A stretch of DNA of 64,000 nt. Origin: CAYOZL01 sp964408435 (GTDB lineage: Bacteria; Bdellovibrionota_C; UBA2361; SZUA-149; CAYOZL01). The stretch covers positions 1 to 64,000 of the forward strand of contig CAYOZL010000002.1 in the NCBI GenBank assembly GCA_964408435.1, written 5' to 3'. This document shows, one piece after another, positions 28,264-37,633 of this stretch. The notes beneath the pieces were generated by a model, which searched no databases, was not told the DNA's origin, and worked only from the letters and a program-made list of their open reading frames with translations. How positions within the stretch are numbered: the first letter of the stretch is position 1; each line of letters opens with the position of its first letter. The translations under genes and the position numbers were made by a program.

Positions 28264-29886
28264 TTACCCATTATCCTGTGTGTTTCTCACTCGATCGACA
28301 TGCCTTTGAAAAATAGATCTAGCTGGTGGGGCAATTTTATTCTCAACTAAGAATGCAATCTCAAATTCATTAAATATAACTTCTTGGGTTGAGATTTCAC
28401 ATAGATAAATAGATTCTTGTTCAAGTAACTCATTAGCAGTTTGCGGTACTTCACTAAAAGATAAATTAGCTAACTCTGATGATGACTCTGCATCGGATAC
28501 CTCTGAGCCGTTTAAGATATCTATCGCTCTAATATTTTCCTGTTCATCATCCCAACGAAAGCCCATAAGTTTTGCAGGAGCTCTACCAAGTGGCATAAAA
28601 ACTTGAGCAGCAGACATATTGTAAGGTAAACCACAAAATCCAGGTGTTAAAAAACTTCCCCAAGATTTTCTAATTTTTAAATTTTCAATAATTTCACTTC
28701 TCATTTTTTTATATTCATTTTCAGAGTATTGTTTATTTAGAATACAATAGCTTTTATTACTTAGCCCTACACAGGCAAATAAATCGTGAGAATCATAACA
28801 ATGAGAGCAATATTCAAGATTCTCAACATTGCTCCAACAATCAATACTATTAAATATATTAGTGGCATTATCACCAATCATTGCAAATTGGGCTAAATTG
28901 CTACTATTATTACCGTAGCCAATACCCTCAAAACAGTTATTTGAGTCAAAAATATTTTGCGAATTAACTATATTTTTAGAGTTATAACAGTTTTTGCTAT
29001 TTTGAACCTTTGTACATTCGTGTAAAAAATTATTGTTCCTTTCTACTTTTTTATTTTCGTTATTTTTTAATTCATTCTTAAATTTTTTATATTTAATCTT
29101 TGCTTGCTCTAGAAAATCTCTTTTATTGAGTTGTAAATCTTCTAAAAATTGGAAGTATTCTTTTTTAGAAGTCTTTTTATTGTAGATACAATACTCTGAA
29201 TTTTTCATATCTGTACAAAAGATACAATTTTTACAATTTATACAATTCGATAAAAAATAACTGTTTTCACATCTCTTAGAAAAAGTAGAGAAAAATAAGT
29301 TTTTAGAATCAATGCAAGAAGAGCACTCGTAACAGTTCTCAGAGTTAATTAAATTTAAGTTATCGATGCAGTTTCTTGAATTAATTATAAAATATGAATT
29401 ATGGCAGTTTATTAAATCTTTTCCTATCGTGATATTTGTACAATTTAAAATATCACTAACATAATGAACATTTGTAGAATTTTCGAAATTCTTTGCTATA
29501 ACATTCGGACGAGGTACTTTATTCCAAAGCTCAATAAATTGTTCATTAAATGCTCTATCTAAGTTGTATTTCCTACTGTATTTAGTAGCATCGAATTCTT
29601 TCTCTAACCATTTTTCTTGCTTGTAAATAGTAAATTGCGATTTTTGGTGATAAACAGAAGAGATATATCCCCCTGTTTTGTCACACTTAATTTGATAGAA
29701 CCTACCAGAACTAATAAACGCTAATTTTCTTCTTAACCTTTCTCTATAAACTGTATTTGGTAAAGGTAATGAAAATTTTCGATAGTTATCTATTTCTTCA
29801 GAAGATAATTCAAAGCTTTCTCCTGTTAGCTTACATTTTCTAGCTATTGATTTCTTTTCAAATAAATTTTTAATTTTTTCTATCAT
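28264..29886 (-). CDS. Cys/Asn-rich beta-solenoid-like protein
   Basis: A 540-aa protein with about 24 cysteines. Residues 15-130 contain a degenerate zinc-ribbon-like start (CKLTGESFELSSEEI, RRKLAFISSGRFYQIKCDK) and KVPRPNVIAKNFENS. Residues about 140-400 are short repeats with Cys-Asn-Ser spacing (SRNCIDNLNLINSENC, SNCINCKNCIFCTDMKNSEYC), consistent with a right-handed beta-solenoid whose cysteines stack; two NK-x2-S-x2-EY motifs interrupt it. From memory, proteins with this order are common in CPR (Parcubacteria) genomes and otherwise uncharacterised; here most zinc cysteines of the N-terminus are lost. It shares a 4-bp overlap with murU. Confidence 0.78.
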   Translation of the reverse strand: MIEKIKNLFEKKSIARKCKLTGESFELSSEEIDNYRKFSLPLPNTVYRERLRRKLAFISSGRFYQIKCDKTGGYISSVYHQKSQFTIYKQEKWLEKEFDATKYSRKYNLDRAFNEQFIELWNKVPRPNVIAKNFENSTNVHYVSDILNCTNITIGKDLINCHNSYFIINSRNCIDNLNLINSENCYECSSCIDSKNLFFSTFSKRCENSYFLSNCINCKNCIFCTDMKNSEYCIYNKKTSKKEYFQFLEDLQLNKRDFLEQAKIKYKKFKNELKNNENKKVERNNNFLHECTKVQNSKNCYNSKNIVNSQNIFDSNNCFEGIGYGNNSSNLAQFAMIGDNATNIFNSIDCWSNVENLEYCSHCYDSHDLFACVGLSNKSYCILNKQYSENEYKKMRSEIIENLKIRKSWGSFLTPGFCGLPYNMSAAQVFMPLGRAPAKLMGFRWDDEQENIRAIDILNGSEVSDAESSSELANLSFSEVPQTANELLEQESIYLCEISTQEVIFNEFEIAFLVENKIAPPARSIFQRHVDRVRNTQDNG

Positions 29887-30614
29887 AATATTTTATTTAA
29901 ATAGTTTTTTGCTTGTTCAAGTCTCTTAGGTGTCCCTGCATCACACCAATAAGAACTCATTAAGTAAGCTGAGAGTATTTCATTAGAGTTTAAACAATTA
30001 AGAAAGATGTCTTTTGTAAGACTAAATTTTTTATCTTTAAATATAGTCACAAAATCTTTCTTGAATAGATCCTGACTTAAAAGACTAATACCAGTAAAAA
30101 AAACCGCTGTATAATCTTGCTTAGAGCCATAATCTAAAAATTTATTTATCTCATTTTTTTTATTTACTCCTAATTGACCATTTATTTCTAAACTAGGATC
30201 TGATTTAACAACTAATGAGGCAAGTTTATTTTGATTTAAGTGAAAATCTGTAAAGTCAGAAAAGCTAAACTTATTATCAATTACAATATCAGAATTAATG
30301 ATTAAAAGATTTTCAGAAGTGATTTTATTAGCTATTTTAGCTAATGCTCCGCCTGTATCCAGTATGTCATCTTCATGCGAATACTCAATTTCTAAACCCC
30401 ATTTTTCACCACCAGATACAAACTCAACAATTTTATCTGCTTTATAATGAGTATTGATAAAAACTTTTTTATATCCTGCTCTAGATAAATGCTCTAGATT
30501 CATTTCAATTAAAGATTTATCATTCACCTTAACTAGAGGTTTAGGAATCTCTTTAGTCAGCTCACCTAATCTGGTTCCAAAACCTGCACTTAATAATAAA
30601 ACTTCTTCCTTCAT
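29883..30614 (-). CDS. murU: MurU-like nucleotidyltransferase (N-acetylmuramate-1-phosphate uridylyltransferase)
   Basis: Sugar-1-phosphate nucleotidyltransferase. The nucleotide-binding loop LLSAGFGTRLGELTKEIPKPLV is at residues 6-27, and the metal-binding Asp lies in LLIINSDIVID. The assignment to MurU rather than mannose-1-phosphate guanylyltransferase rests on its place directly after an AmgK-like kinase: in Pseudomonas, AmgK and MurU salvage N-acetylmuramic acid to UDP-MurNAc and bypass de novo synthesis. 243 aa is typical (MurU about 225). It is coupled by a 4-bp overlap to the next gene. Confidence 0.85.
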   Translation of the reverse strand: MKEEVLLLSAGFGTRLGELTKEIPKPLVKVNDKSLIEMNLEHLSRAGYKKVFINTHYKADKIVEFVSGGEKWGLEIEYSHEDDILDTGGALAKIANKITSENLLIINSDIVIDNKFSFSDFTDFHLNQNKLASLVVKSDPSLEINGQLGVNKKNEINKFLDYGSKQDYTAVFFTGISLLSQDLFKKDFVTIFKDKKFSLTKDIFLNCLNSNEILSAYLMSSYWCDAGTPKRLEQAKNYLNKIL

Positions 30615-30630
30615 AGTAACCGACTTAATA

Positions 30631-31695
30631 TCATAAATCTTCTAGAAAAATTTTTTTATTTGTTACGTTATCTAAATAACTTGGAAAATGTTTTTCGAAT
30701 TCAGTTAAAAGCTTGGCATACTGAAAAGAAGATTCATCAGAGCTCTTAGTTGATAAATATCTTAGCGTTACAAATATCCTCCTCACTGTTCCAGGTATCC
30801 ATTTAGAGTAATGATTTATTTTTTTAATTTTATCTAATTTTGAGAACCTGCCAACAACTTTTAAGTCTCTTTGAAGTAAAACTTTAGAATAATCTGAAAT
30901 AAAATTTCCAGGCTTATTAAGCTTATGATAAAAGTATTTAACTAGCTCAAAATAATTATCATCTCCTAACAGTTCATCTGTATCTCTATCGTTTATTAGT
31001 GCAACTAAGTCGTAGTATTTAGTTGCGAGCAAAGCATCTTGATAGTCTATTACTCTAAGCTTATCATTCTGGTCTATAATGATATTCCATGAGTGAAAAT
31101 CTCTATGACATAAAACTTTTTTAAAACTAGATAAATCTTTGCAAAGTAAATCAAATGATTCTTTAAATATAGCTACATCACTGAGCTCTTCTAATGTGTA
31201 ATCTAAAATCTCATCTAATTCCTTTCTATAAATATCAAAGCCAAAACTTCTTTTAAAAGCAAAAAAGCTTGAATCAGCCTTAATGTTTTGTATTTTACTA
31301 ATTTCATCAATAGCTAGTTTATACTTTGAAATATCTTTATTAAGAATGTAGTGATCAGCTAGTAAGGAATCTCCTAAGTCTTCAATAAAAAATATATTTT
31401 CATCTGTGAAGAAAATTTCTGGGACTTTGACATCATTTTTTGAAAAAAAATCTCCTAACCCTCTAACAGCATCGTTTATTTTTACGATAGAGCCACCTAG
31501 TTCTGAGGTTTTAAGGTCAGTGAAAAACATTGCTAGAACACTACTAAAGCTATCTTTATATTTAGATTCAAGATGAATTCTAAAATACCTTCTAGATGAA
31601 GCATCCGGTGTTAAAGATTCTATATTAGAAATCTTAGTGTTTGAAAAAAACTTTTTAAAAGAATTCTCAACTGAGCTATGTAGTATATCTTCCAT
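30631..31695 (-). CDS. amgK: AmgK-like anomeric sugar kinase (aminoglycoside-phosphotransferase fold)
   Basis: Phosphotransferase of the APH family: catalytic loop LCHRDFHSWNIIID and metal-binding IDYQDALLATKYYDLVAL. The N-terminus SLTPDASSRRYFRIHL is typical of AmgK. Predicted to phosphorylate N-acetylmuramic acid at the anomeric position; murU, 16 bp downstream, would then transfer UMP. 354 aa. It is the first gene of the operon amgK-murU-solenoid-psd and is divergent from rsmI. The call rests on the family motifs plus the pairing with murU. Confidence 0.87.
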   Translation of the reverse strand: MEDILHSSVENSFKKFFSNTKISNIESLTPDASSRRYFRIHLESKYKDSFSSVLAMFFTDLKTSELGGSIVKINDAVRGLGDFFSKNDVKVPEIFFTDENIFFIEDLGDSLLADHYILNKDISKYKLAIDEISKIQNIKADSSFFAFKRSFGFDIYRKELDEILDYTLEELSDVAIFKESFDLLCKDLSSFKKVLCHRDFHSWNIIIDQNDKLRVIDYQDALLATKYYDLVALINDRDTDELLGDDNYFELVKYFYHKLNKPGNFISDYSKVLLQRDLKVVGRFSKLDKIKKINHYSKWIPGTVRRIFVTLRYLSTKSSDESSFQYAKLLTEFEKHFPSYLDNVTNKKIFLEDL

Positions 31696-31745
31696 AAGTG
31701 CTTAATCTTTAGTTGATCTTATAACTTAGATGTTTATACTGCATT

Positions 31746-32408
31746 ATGCTCTATATTGTGGCAACTCCTATTGGTAATCTAGAAGATCTTTCTAAAAGAG
31801 CTATTAATATACTAAATGAAGTAGATCTAATCCTAACAGAAGATACTCGTCATTTTTCAAAGCTTGCTAATAGATATGAAATTAAAACTCAACTAAAAAG
31901 CAATCACGAACATAACGAAATTAGACAACTTGATAGTATTATCAAGATGTTGAAATTAGATAAAAATATAGCTTTAGTAAGCGATGCTGGAACACCGTGT
32001 ATTTCTGACCCAGGATATAGACTTGTGAAGGCCTGCCATGAAAATGATATTACAGTAAGCACTGCACCAGGTGCATGCGCAGCAATAGCTGCACTTAGCA
32101 TTAGTGGTCTACCTAGTGATAAATTTATTTTCAATGGTTTTCTACCAGTTAAACCTGGGAAAAAAGAAAAAGAATTAGTTAACAGTTTAAATCTTGGAAT
32201 TACCAGTATTTTCTACGAGTCTCCACATAGAATAGTAAAAAGCATTAAACTCATAGATAAACTAACAAATAATAGAACAATTTTTGTTGTTAGAGAAATT
32301 AGTAAAAAATTTGAAACCTATTACAGAGGCTTACCAAAAGATGTTTTAGAAAAAATTGGAGAAAAGACTAAGGGGGAATTCGTAATTGTTATTTCTAAGG
32401 AATTATAA
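31746..32408 (+). CDS. rsmI: 16S rRNA 2'-O-ribose C1402 methyltransferase
   Basis: SAM-dependent methyltransferase of the tetrapyrrole-methylase fold acting on C1402 in the decoding centre. Signatures: YIVATPIGNLEDLSKRAI at the N-terminus, LTEDTRHFSKL, ALVSDAGTPCISDPGYRLV, and FYESPHRIVKS. At 220 aa it is about 60 residues shorter than the E. coli protein, lacking the C-terminal tail, which many RsmI proteins also lack. Divergent from amgK and convergent with the beta-oxidation gene, with a 12-bp gap. Confidence 0.95.
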   Translation: MLYIVATPIGNLEDLSKRAINILNEVDLILTEDTRHFSKLANRYEIKTQLKSNHEHNEIRQLDSIIKMLKLDKNIALVSDAGTPCISDPGYRLVKACHENDITVSTAPGACAAIAALSISGLPSDKFIFNGFLPVKPGKKEKELVNSLNLGITSIFYESPHRIVKSIKLIDKLTNNRTIFVVREISKKFETYYRGLPKDVLEKIGEKTKGEFVIVISKEL

Positions 32409-32420
32409 TCCTAAGAAAGG

Positions 32421-34526
32421 CTAGCTATAAAAGCTAATTGATTTTTCAGCTCTACTTTTAATACCATCACAGGGCTCAAATCTATCACCTTTATGTTTTT
32501 TGAATTTTGCCAATAAATTACTAGCACCTAAAGTTTCACTATATTTAATAGCTCCGCCTCTAAAAGGTGCAAAGCCTGTGCCCATAACAGTAGCTAAATC
32601 AACCTGTCCAGCAGCTTCAAGCCCGGGTTTGCCCGCTACAGACTCATCTAAACACATTACTGCTTCATTAATCATTGGCAACATTAAACGTTCTGATAGC
32701 TCAGATAAGTCTGCTACTTTCCTCTCAGAACCTAAACCAAGAAGATTATAAATTGAATTATCAACTTCTGACTTTTTTCCTTCATACTTATAAAAGCCTA
32801 AGCTTGATTTCTTACCGAGTCTTTTATCTTCTATCATTTTAGCTAGATAGTAAGGTGCTTTCATTCTCTTACCATAAGCTTTAAACATCTCTGATTGAAC
32901 TTTTTTAGCTACATCTAAACCAACTTCATCTAATAATCTAACTGGCCCCATTGGCATTCCAAAGTTTGTTGCTGCTCTATCAATATCTTCAACAGAATAG
33001 CCTTCAGAGAGTAATTGTGAAGCTTCTGCCATATAAGGAGATAATACTCTGTTCACTAGAAAACCTGGAACATTCTCCACAACTACTGGAAATTTATTTA
33101 TTTTAGCTACTATTGCTGCCAATTTAACTACAGCTGAATCAGAGCTTATACTTCCTCTAACTATTTCTACTAATGGCATTTTTTCAGCAGGATTAAAAAA
33201 GTGCATGCCTATTACACGAGAAGGATTTTCAACATCTTTTGCAATTTCATCAATAGATAAAGATGAAGTATTACTAGCTAGAATAGATTCCTTAGCTACA
33301 GTATCAGATAATTCTTTAAACACTTTTTGTTTAATTTCTAAATTTTCAATGATTGCTTCAACTATCAAATCACATTGATTAAATTCAGAAATATTCTCTA
33401 CTATATTTAGTCTACTAAGTATTTCTTTCTTTTTGCTCTCAGTGATATATCTTCTTTTATCTAGATATGAATTAATATGCTCATTAGCGTTTGCTCTTGC
33501 TTTTTCTGATACATCGCATAGCACTACATCAAAGCCTTTTTCTAGAAAAACAGAAGCAATACCAGCCCCCATTACACCACCACCCAAAACCCCTACAAGT
33601 ATCTCGTCTATTTCCTTCCCAACAGATTTACCTAGCTTTTTAGATTTCTCACTTTGTAAAAATAAATGAACTAAAGATTTAGACTCTGAGCCTATTATTA
33701 ATTTAGATATTTCTTCAGCTTCTAACTCTAAGCCTTGTTCAATGTTTAAACTTAATGCCTTGATGCAAACATCCAGAGCAGCTAAAGGAGCAGGATACTT
33801 TCCCTTAGTTTCTTTTAGTATATTTTTTTTAGCTTGTGCTTTAACAAAATTTCTACCTAATTGAGTAAAGGTAAGAATTTTATCTTTAAGTGCAATTTTT
33901 TTTCTGCTATAGTTACTAACTATCAATTTTGAGGCTTCAACTAGTGCTTCTTTATAGTTATTAGAAGTAATATTCTCACTTATAATTCTATCAACTAGCC
34001 CTACTCTTTTAGCTTTTTTAACACTAATAACTTTACCTTGAAGAATGATTTGTAAGGCAGCAGGTAAGCCAATAAGTCTTGGGAGTCTGACACAGCCACC
34101 GAATCCAGGTAATATTCCAAGTTTTACCTCTGGTAATCCAATTTTTGTTTCTTTTAAGCCTGTAGCAATCCTGTAATCACAAGCTAGTGCCAGTTCACAG
34201 CCTCCTCCAACACAAGCTCCACTAATCGCAGCTACAGTATTTTGTTTAAGCTTAGAAATTCTATTAATAAGCTCTTGACCTCTTTTTGCTAACTCTTTGG
34301 CTTTAGTTTTTTCAGTAACACCTTTAATTGCTTGAATATCTGCACCAGCACAAAAGTTTTTTATACTTGGCCCAAGAAATATTAATGTTTTAATATCAGA
34401 ATTAGACTCGACTGCTTCTATTGCTGTCTCTAACTTATCAAAGCTTTCTTTGTTAAGTATTGCCGTTTTATTATCAGCAGCATGTAAAGTAATACTAGCG
34501 GTAGAACTATCTAAGTTTTCAAGCAT
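32421..34526 (-). CDS. bifunctional enoyl-CoA hydratase / 3-hydroxyacyl-CoA dehydrogenase
   Basis: Two steps of fatty-acid beta-oxidation on one chain. The N-terminal crotonase domain (about 1-190) has the oxyanion-hole glycine GACVGGGCELALACDYR and the catalytic acidic residues in GLPEVKLGILPGFGG. The dehydrogenase part starts with the NAD-binding loop VLGGGVMGAGIASVFLEKGF (about residue 315), then GMHFFNPAEKMPLVEIVRG and C-terminal domains. 701 aa resembles FadJ/FadB-type fusion alpha-chains. No thiolase partner lies nearby. The gene starts 8 bp after metK, so it may share metK transcripts. Confidence 0.93.
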   Translation of the reverse strand: MLENLDSSTASITLHAADNKTAILNKESFDKLETAIEAVESNSDIKTLIFLGPSIKNFCAGADIQAIKGVTEKTKAKELAKRGQELINRISKLKQNTVAAISGACVGGGCELALACDYRIATGLKETKIGLPEVKLGILPGFGGCVRLPRLIGLPAALQIILQGKVISVKKAKRVGLVDRIISENITSNNYKEALVEASKLIVSNYSRKKIALKDKILTFTQLGRNFVKAQAKKNILKETKGKYPAPLAALDVCIKALSLNIEQGLELEAEEISKLIIGSESKSLVHLFLQSEKSKKLGKSVGKEIDEILVGVLGGGVMGAGIASVFLEKGFDVVLCDVSEKARANANEHINSYLDKRRYITESKKKEILSRLNIVENISEFNQCDLIVEAIIENLEIKQKVFKELSDTVAKESILASNTSSLSIDEIAKDVENPSRVIGMHFFNPAEKMPLVEIVRGSISSDSAVVKLAAIVAKINKFPVVVENVPGFLVNRVLSPYMAEASQLLSEGYSVEDIDRAATNFGMPMGPVRLLDEVGLDVAKKVQSEMFKAYGKRMKAPYYLAKMIEDKRLGKKSSLGFYKYEGKKSEVDNSIYNLLGLGSERKVADLSELSERLMLPMINEAVMCLDESVAGKPGLEAAGQVDLATVMGTGFAPFRGGAIKYSETLGASNLLAKFKKHKGDRFEPCDGIKSRAEKSISFYS

Positions 34527-34534
34527 AATATTAT

Positions 34535-35701
34535 CTAGCTTAAAGTCTTTAGTTCATCTACAAGGTCTGTTTTTTCCCAACTAAAACTACCATCAGCTCC
34601 AGGCTCTCTTCCAAAATGCCCATAGGCTGCAGTTGACTTATATATTGGCTTTAATAGATCTAAACCCTTAATTATTCCTTTTGGAGATAAGTCAAAAATA
34701 TCTTTTAGCTTATTAACGATTTTAGCTTCATCAACAGTACCAGTACCAAAAGTATCGATTAATACTGAAACAGGTTTTGAAACTCCAATTGCATAAGCAA
34801 CCTGTAATTCACATTTCTTAGCTAATCCGGCTGCTACAATATTTTTTGCTAAATATCTTGTTGCATAAGCAGCAGATCTATCAACTTTACTAGGGTCTTT
34901 TCCAGAGAAAGCTCCTCCACCATGTCTTCCATACCCACCGTAGGTATCAACAATGATTTTTCTACCAGTTAAACCAGCATCTGCGTGAGGCCCACCAATA
35001 ATAAATCTACCTGTAGGGTTGATGAAATATTTTGTATCAGAAGTTAATAAATTATCAGGGATTACATCTTTAATAACTTTATTAATAACAAAATCTTTTA
35101 GCTCTTCATTTGTTACTTCTTCAGTATGTTGAGTTGAAAGAACTACAGCATCAATAAATTTTGGTGCTCCGTTCTCGTATTTAACAGTAACTTGAGATTT
35201 AGAATCTGGTCTTAAATAATTAACTTCCTTAGAGTGTCTAGATTTTGCCAATCTAGAAACAATTTTATGACTAAGTGCAATAGCAACAGGCATATATTCT
35301 GGTGTTTCATCACAAGCATAACCAAACATTAAGCCTTGATCCCCTGCTCCTTGCTCACCATCAGAGTCTTCATCAACGCCCTGAGCAATGTCTGCAGATT
35401 GCTGACTAAGGTTTGTAAGCACAGCAACACTTTCATAGTCACAGCCACATTCTTTAGAATTATAACCAATGTCTTTTAATGCTTGTCTTGCTACTCCATC
35501 AAAATCTACATTTGCTTTAGAAGTTATCTCTCCAGCTAACATAACCATTCCTGTTTTAATCAATGTCTCACAAGCAATTCTACTTCTAGAATCTTGCTCT
35601 AGTAGAGCATCTACTACATAGTCACTGATCTGATCTGCTACTTTATCTGGGTGACCTTCTGATACTGATTCAGAAGTAAAAAAGAAATCGTTAATTGCCA
35701 T
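34535..35701 (-). CDS. metK: S-adenosylmethionine synthetase
   Basis: Forms SAM from methionine and ATP; tetrameric cytoplasmic enzyme. Signatures: [20 protein letters not shown] at the N-terminus (ATP-binding His), [12 protein letters not shown], and the glycine-rich [20 protein letters not shown]. 388 aa is standard. The 119-bp upstream gap to rapZ was read for a SAM riboswitch and none was recognised. Followed closely by the beta-oxidation gene. Confidence 0.98.
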   Translation of the reverse strand: MAINDFFFTSESVSEGHPDKVADQISDYVVDALLEQDSRSRIACETLIKTGMVMLAGEITSKANVDFDGVARQALKDIGYNSKECGCDYESVAVLTNLSQQSADIAQGVDEDSDGEQGAGDQGLMFGYACDETPEYMPVAIALSHKIVSRLAKSRHSKEVNYLRPDSKSQVTVKYENGAPKFIDAVVLSTQHTEEVTNEELKDFVINKVIKDVIPDNLLTSDTKYFINPTGRFIIGGPHADAGLTGRKIIVDTYGGYGRHGGGAFSGKDPSKVDRSAAYATRYLAKNIVAAGLAKKCELQVAYAIGVSKPVSVLIDTFGTGTVDEAKIVNKLKDIFDLSPKGIIKGLDLLKPIYKSTAAYGHFGREPGADGSFSWEKTDLVDELKTLS

Positions 35702-35820
35702 AAAATTAGTCTTTAAATAAGGGTTATTAATTGTGGGTAGGTATACTAGTGCTTAAATAAATGGTCAATATAGTACAAGAAGTATACTGAGCATATTAAT
35801 ATTAAGAGTATCTTAGAAGT

Positions 35821-36684
35821 TTACTTTTTAATATCTCGATGATCTACAAGAATATCAGCATTTTTAAATTCTAAAATATTACCTAATTTCTCACTTATTG
35901 CGACAGATCTATGCTTTCCACCAGTACAACCAATAGCTAGCGTTAAATACCTTTTTCCCTCTTTTTTATACTTAGGAATAAGAAAATTGATAATGTCTTT
36001 AAATTTATCAATAAATTCTTTCGCATCTTCAGATTCAAGAACATAATCACTAACCTTTTTATTCGTACCAGTTAATTTAGATAGTTCTTCAATGAAATAA
36101 GGATTTGGCAAAAATCTTACATCCATTACCAAATCAGCATCTTGCATTATACCGTATTTAAAACCAAAAGACTTAATATATATTCTTAAATTATTATTCT
36201 TATCTAAGTAGTCTTCGATAAATTTTCTTAAATCATGAGGAGTAAAGCTACTAGTATCAATTACTGAATCAGCTATTCCTTTTAAATCGTAGTAGATCTT
36301 TCTCTCTTTATAGATAGCTTCACTAATAGTGTTAATATCTTTATTCACTTCAATTAAGGGATGAGGACGTCGAGTTTCTCTATATCTTCTAATTAGCACT
36401 TCATCTAATGCATCAAAAAATAGCAAAGTAACATTAATACTTTTTGATTTTAAAACATCAATAAAATCTATTATATTTTTATCAAGCTCTTTTTCTTTAA
36501 TATCTAGTAGTAATGCATAGTCTTTAGAATCATTTGAACTTAAAACAAATTTTGAAAAACCTTCTAGTAGATCAATGGGAATATTATCAACACACTCATA
36601 ACCACAATCTTCAAAAGCTTTTAGTGCTGTTGATTTTCCTGAGCCGGAGACTCCTAAAAGAATTGCTAAATTGTTGATTGGCAT
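35821..36684 (-). CDS. rapZ: RNase adapter protein RapZ (nucleotide-binding)
   Basis: P-loop protein; in E. coli it guides RNase E to the GlmZ small RNA and so controls glucosamine-6-phosphate synthase. Walker A is GVSGSGKST at residues 11-19, the YRETRRPHPL motif lies near residue 108, and the C-terminal IGCTGGKHRSVAISEKL is the family hallmark. 287 aa, standard. No GlmZ-like RNA is visible in this window, and outside Enterobacteria the partner is uncertain. It lies 119 bp upstream of metK. Confidence 0.94.
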   Translation of the reverse strand: MPINNLAILLGVSGSGKSTALKAFEDCGYECVDNIPIDLLEGFSKFVLSSNDSKDYALLLDIKEKELDKNIIDFIDVLKSKSINVTLLFFDALDEVLIRRYRETRRPHPLIEVNKDINTISEAIYKERKIYYDLKGIADSVIDTSSFTPHDLRKFIEDYLDKNNNLRIYIKSFGFKYGIMQDADLVMDVRFLPNPYFIEELSKLTGTNKKVSDYVLESEDAKEFIDKFKDIINFLIPKYKKEGKRYLTLAIGCTGGKHRSVAISEKLGNILEFKNADILVDHRDIKK

Positions 36685-36785
36685 AAACTAATTAGTTCTC
36701 TTTTAAATATAAATAAAAATGGCAAGTAGCAGAAAGACTCACTCACCATTTAATTCAAGACCGCAATTACTGCTAGCTGTAGGTA

Positions 36786-37097
36786 TTAATTACAATTCAT
36801 ATAAGCATCCCAAGGGCTGTATAAATAACCTACATATGGGAGTGAACCTACTAAGCCTGGTAGAAAGCTTCTTTGCACTGTAACTGAGCTCCAACTAGAG
36901 CAGTTTTGATTCTTGGTTGAAATTGGCTCACTAAACTCAACTAAACTTATAATTCCAATGTGATGCCAATTATCAAAATCTTGACCTACTATATCTATAT
37001 TTGAAGTTGGTGAAGATGCTGCTTTTTTAAAATGCATTGTATGACAAGCTGATAACAATGGAATAAGTAAAGCTAATGATAAAATTTTATATTTCAT
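36786..37097 (-). CDS. small lipoprotein, Bor-like paralogue
   Basis: A 103-aa lipoprotein: lipobox LLSAC with Cys at residue 18. The C-terminus (SFLPGLVGSLPYVGYLYSPWDAYMNC) follows the Bor pattern of a hydrophobic Gly-rich stretch, then Y-S-P-x-x-x-x-x-x-C, as in the neighbouring gene, though diverged. Additional cysteine in NQNCSSW. It lies 27 bp downstream of the second Bor-like gene; the two were probably formed by duplication. Bor of phage lambda is a lysogenic-conversion outer-membrane lipoprotein linked to serum resistance. Function here unknown. Confidence 0.68.
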   Translation of the reverse strand: MKYKILSLALLIPLLSACHTMHFKKAASSPTSNIDIVGQDFDNWHHIGIISLVEFSEPISTKNQNCSSWSSVTVQRSFLPGLVGSLPYVGYLYSPWDAYMNCN

Positions 37098-37124
37098 TTT
37101 AATTCTCCTATATTTTTCACTAAT

Positions 37125-37415
37125 CTATCTACACCAAACTCGATAAGAGCGTGGGGAATATATACCTAATGTAATGGCACCTAATAACCCATCTATAAAA
37201 GTTGTTTGGGCTTGAAATTGTTTCGGTGTTGCTCCACCACAATGATTAGCTAAAACAACATCAACTGATTCTGGAGTTAATCCCCATAAGAAAAAGTCAG
37301 TACTTTCTGAAACATCAGCATTAGAACTAACTCTTTGACCACCATCTGGTCTTACAGTTACATTCGCACAAGAAGGCAACAGAAAGCTTAGACATAAAAA
37401 TAAAATTATTCTCAT
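37125..37415 (-). CDS. Bor-family lipoprotein
   Basis: A 96-aa lipoprotein (lipobox LLPSC, Cys at residue 16) whose C-terminus matches the lambda Bor family: QAQTTFIDGLLGAITLGI, then YSPRSYRVWC. The conserved internal Cys also appears, in ANHCGGATPKQ. Bor proteins sit in the outer membrane and are usually carried by prophages or plasmids. Here the gene is just outside a tRNA-integrated element and divergent from a pilin gene. The AT-rich 218-bp gap upstream probably contains the promoter. Confidence 0.82.
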   Translation of the reverse strand: MRIILFLCLSFLLPSCANVTVRPDGGQRVSSNADVSESTDFFLWGLTPESVDVVLANHCGGATPKQFQAQTTFIDGLLGAITLGIYSPRSYRVWCR

Positions 37416-37633
37416 ATAGACCTCATTAATTAATAAATTAATAGATTATTAACATATGATATTATTTTAGACTAAGAGTTTATCTTGGTCTAAACAACTA
37501 ATATATCTATCAATTTATATGCTTGGGTTGAATTAAGGGTTTCATCTTTCATAATCAGTCCAGAATATAAATGTTTATAGCAAAATTTTTATTAAGAACG
37601 ATTAAGTTTTTTTAATTTGACGATGAATATATT

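Noticed and set aside
35702..35820. SAM riboswitch upstream of metK
   Set aside because: No SAM-I, SAM-II or SAM/SAH consensus is visible in the 119-bp gap; an unrelated structure cannot be excluded.
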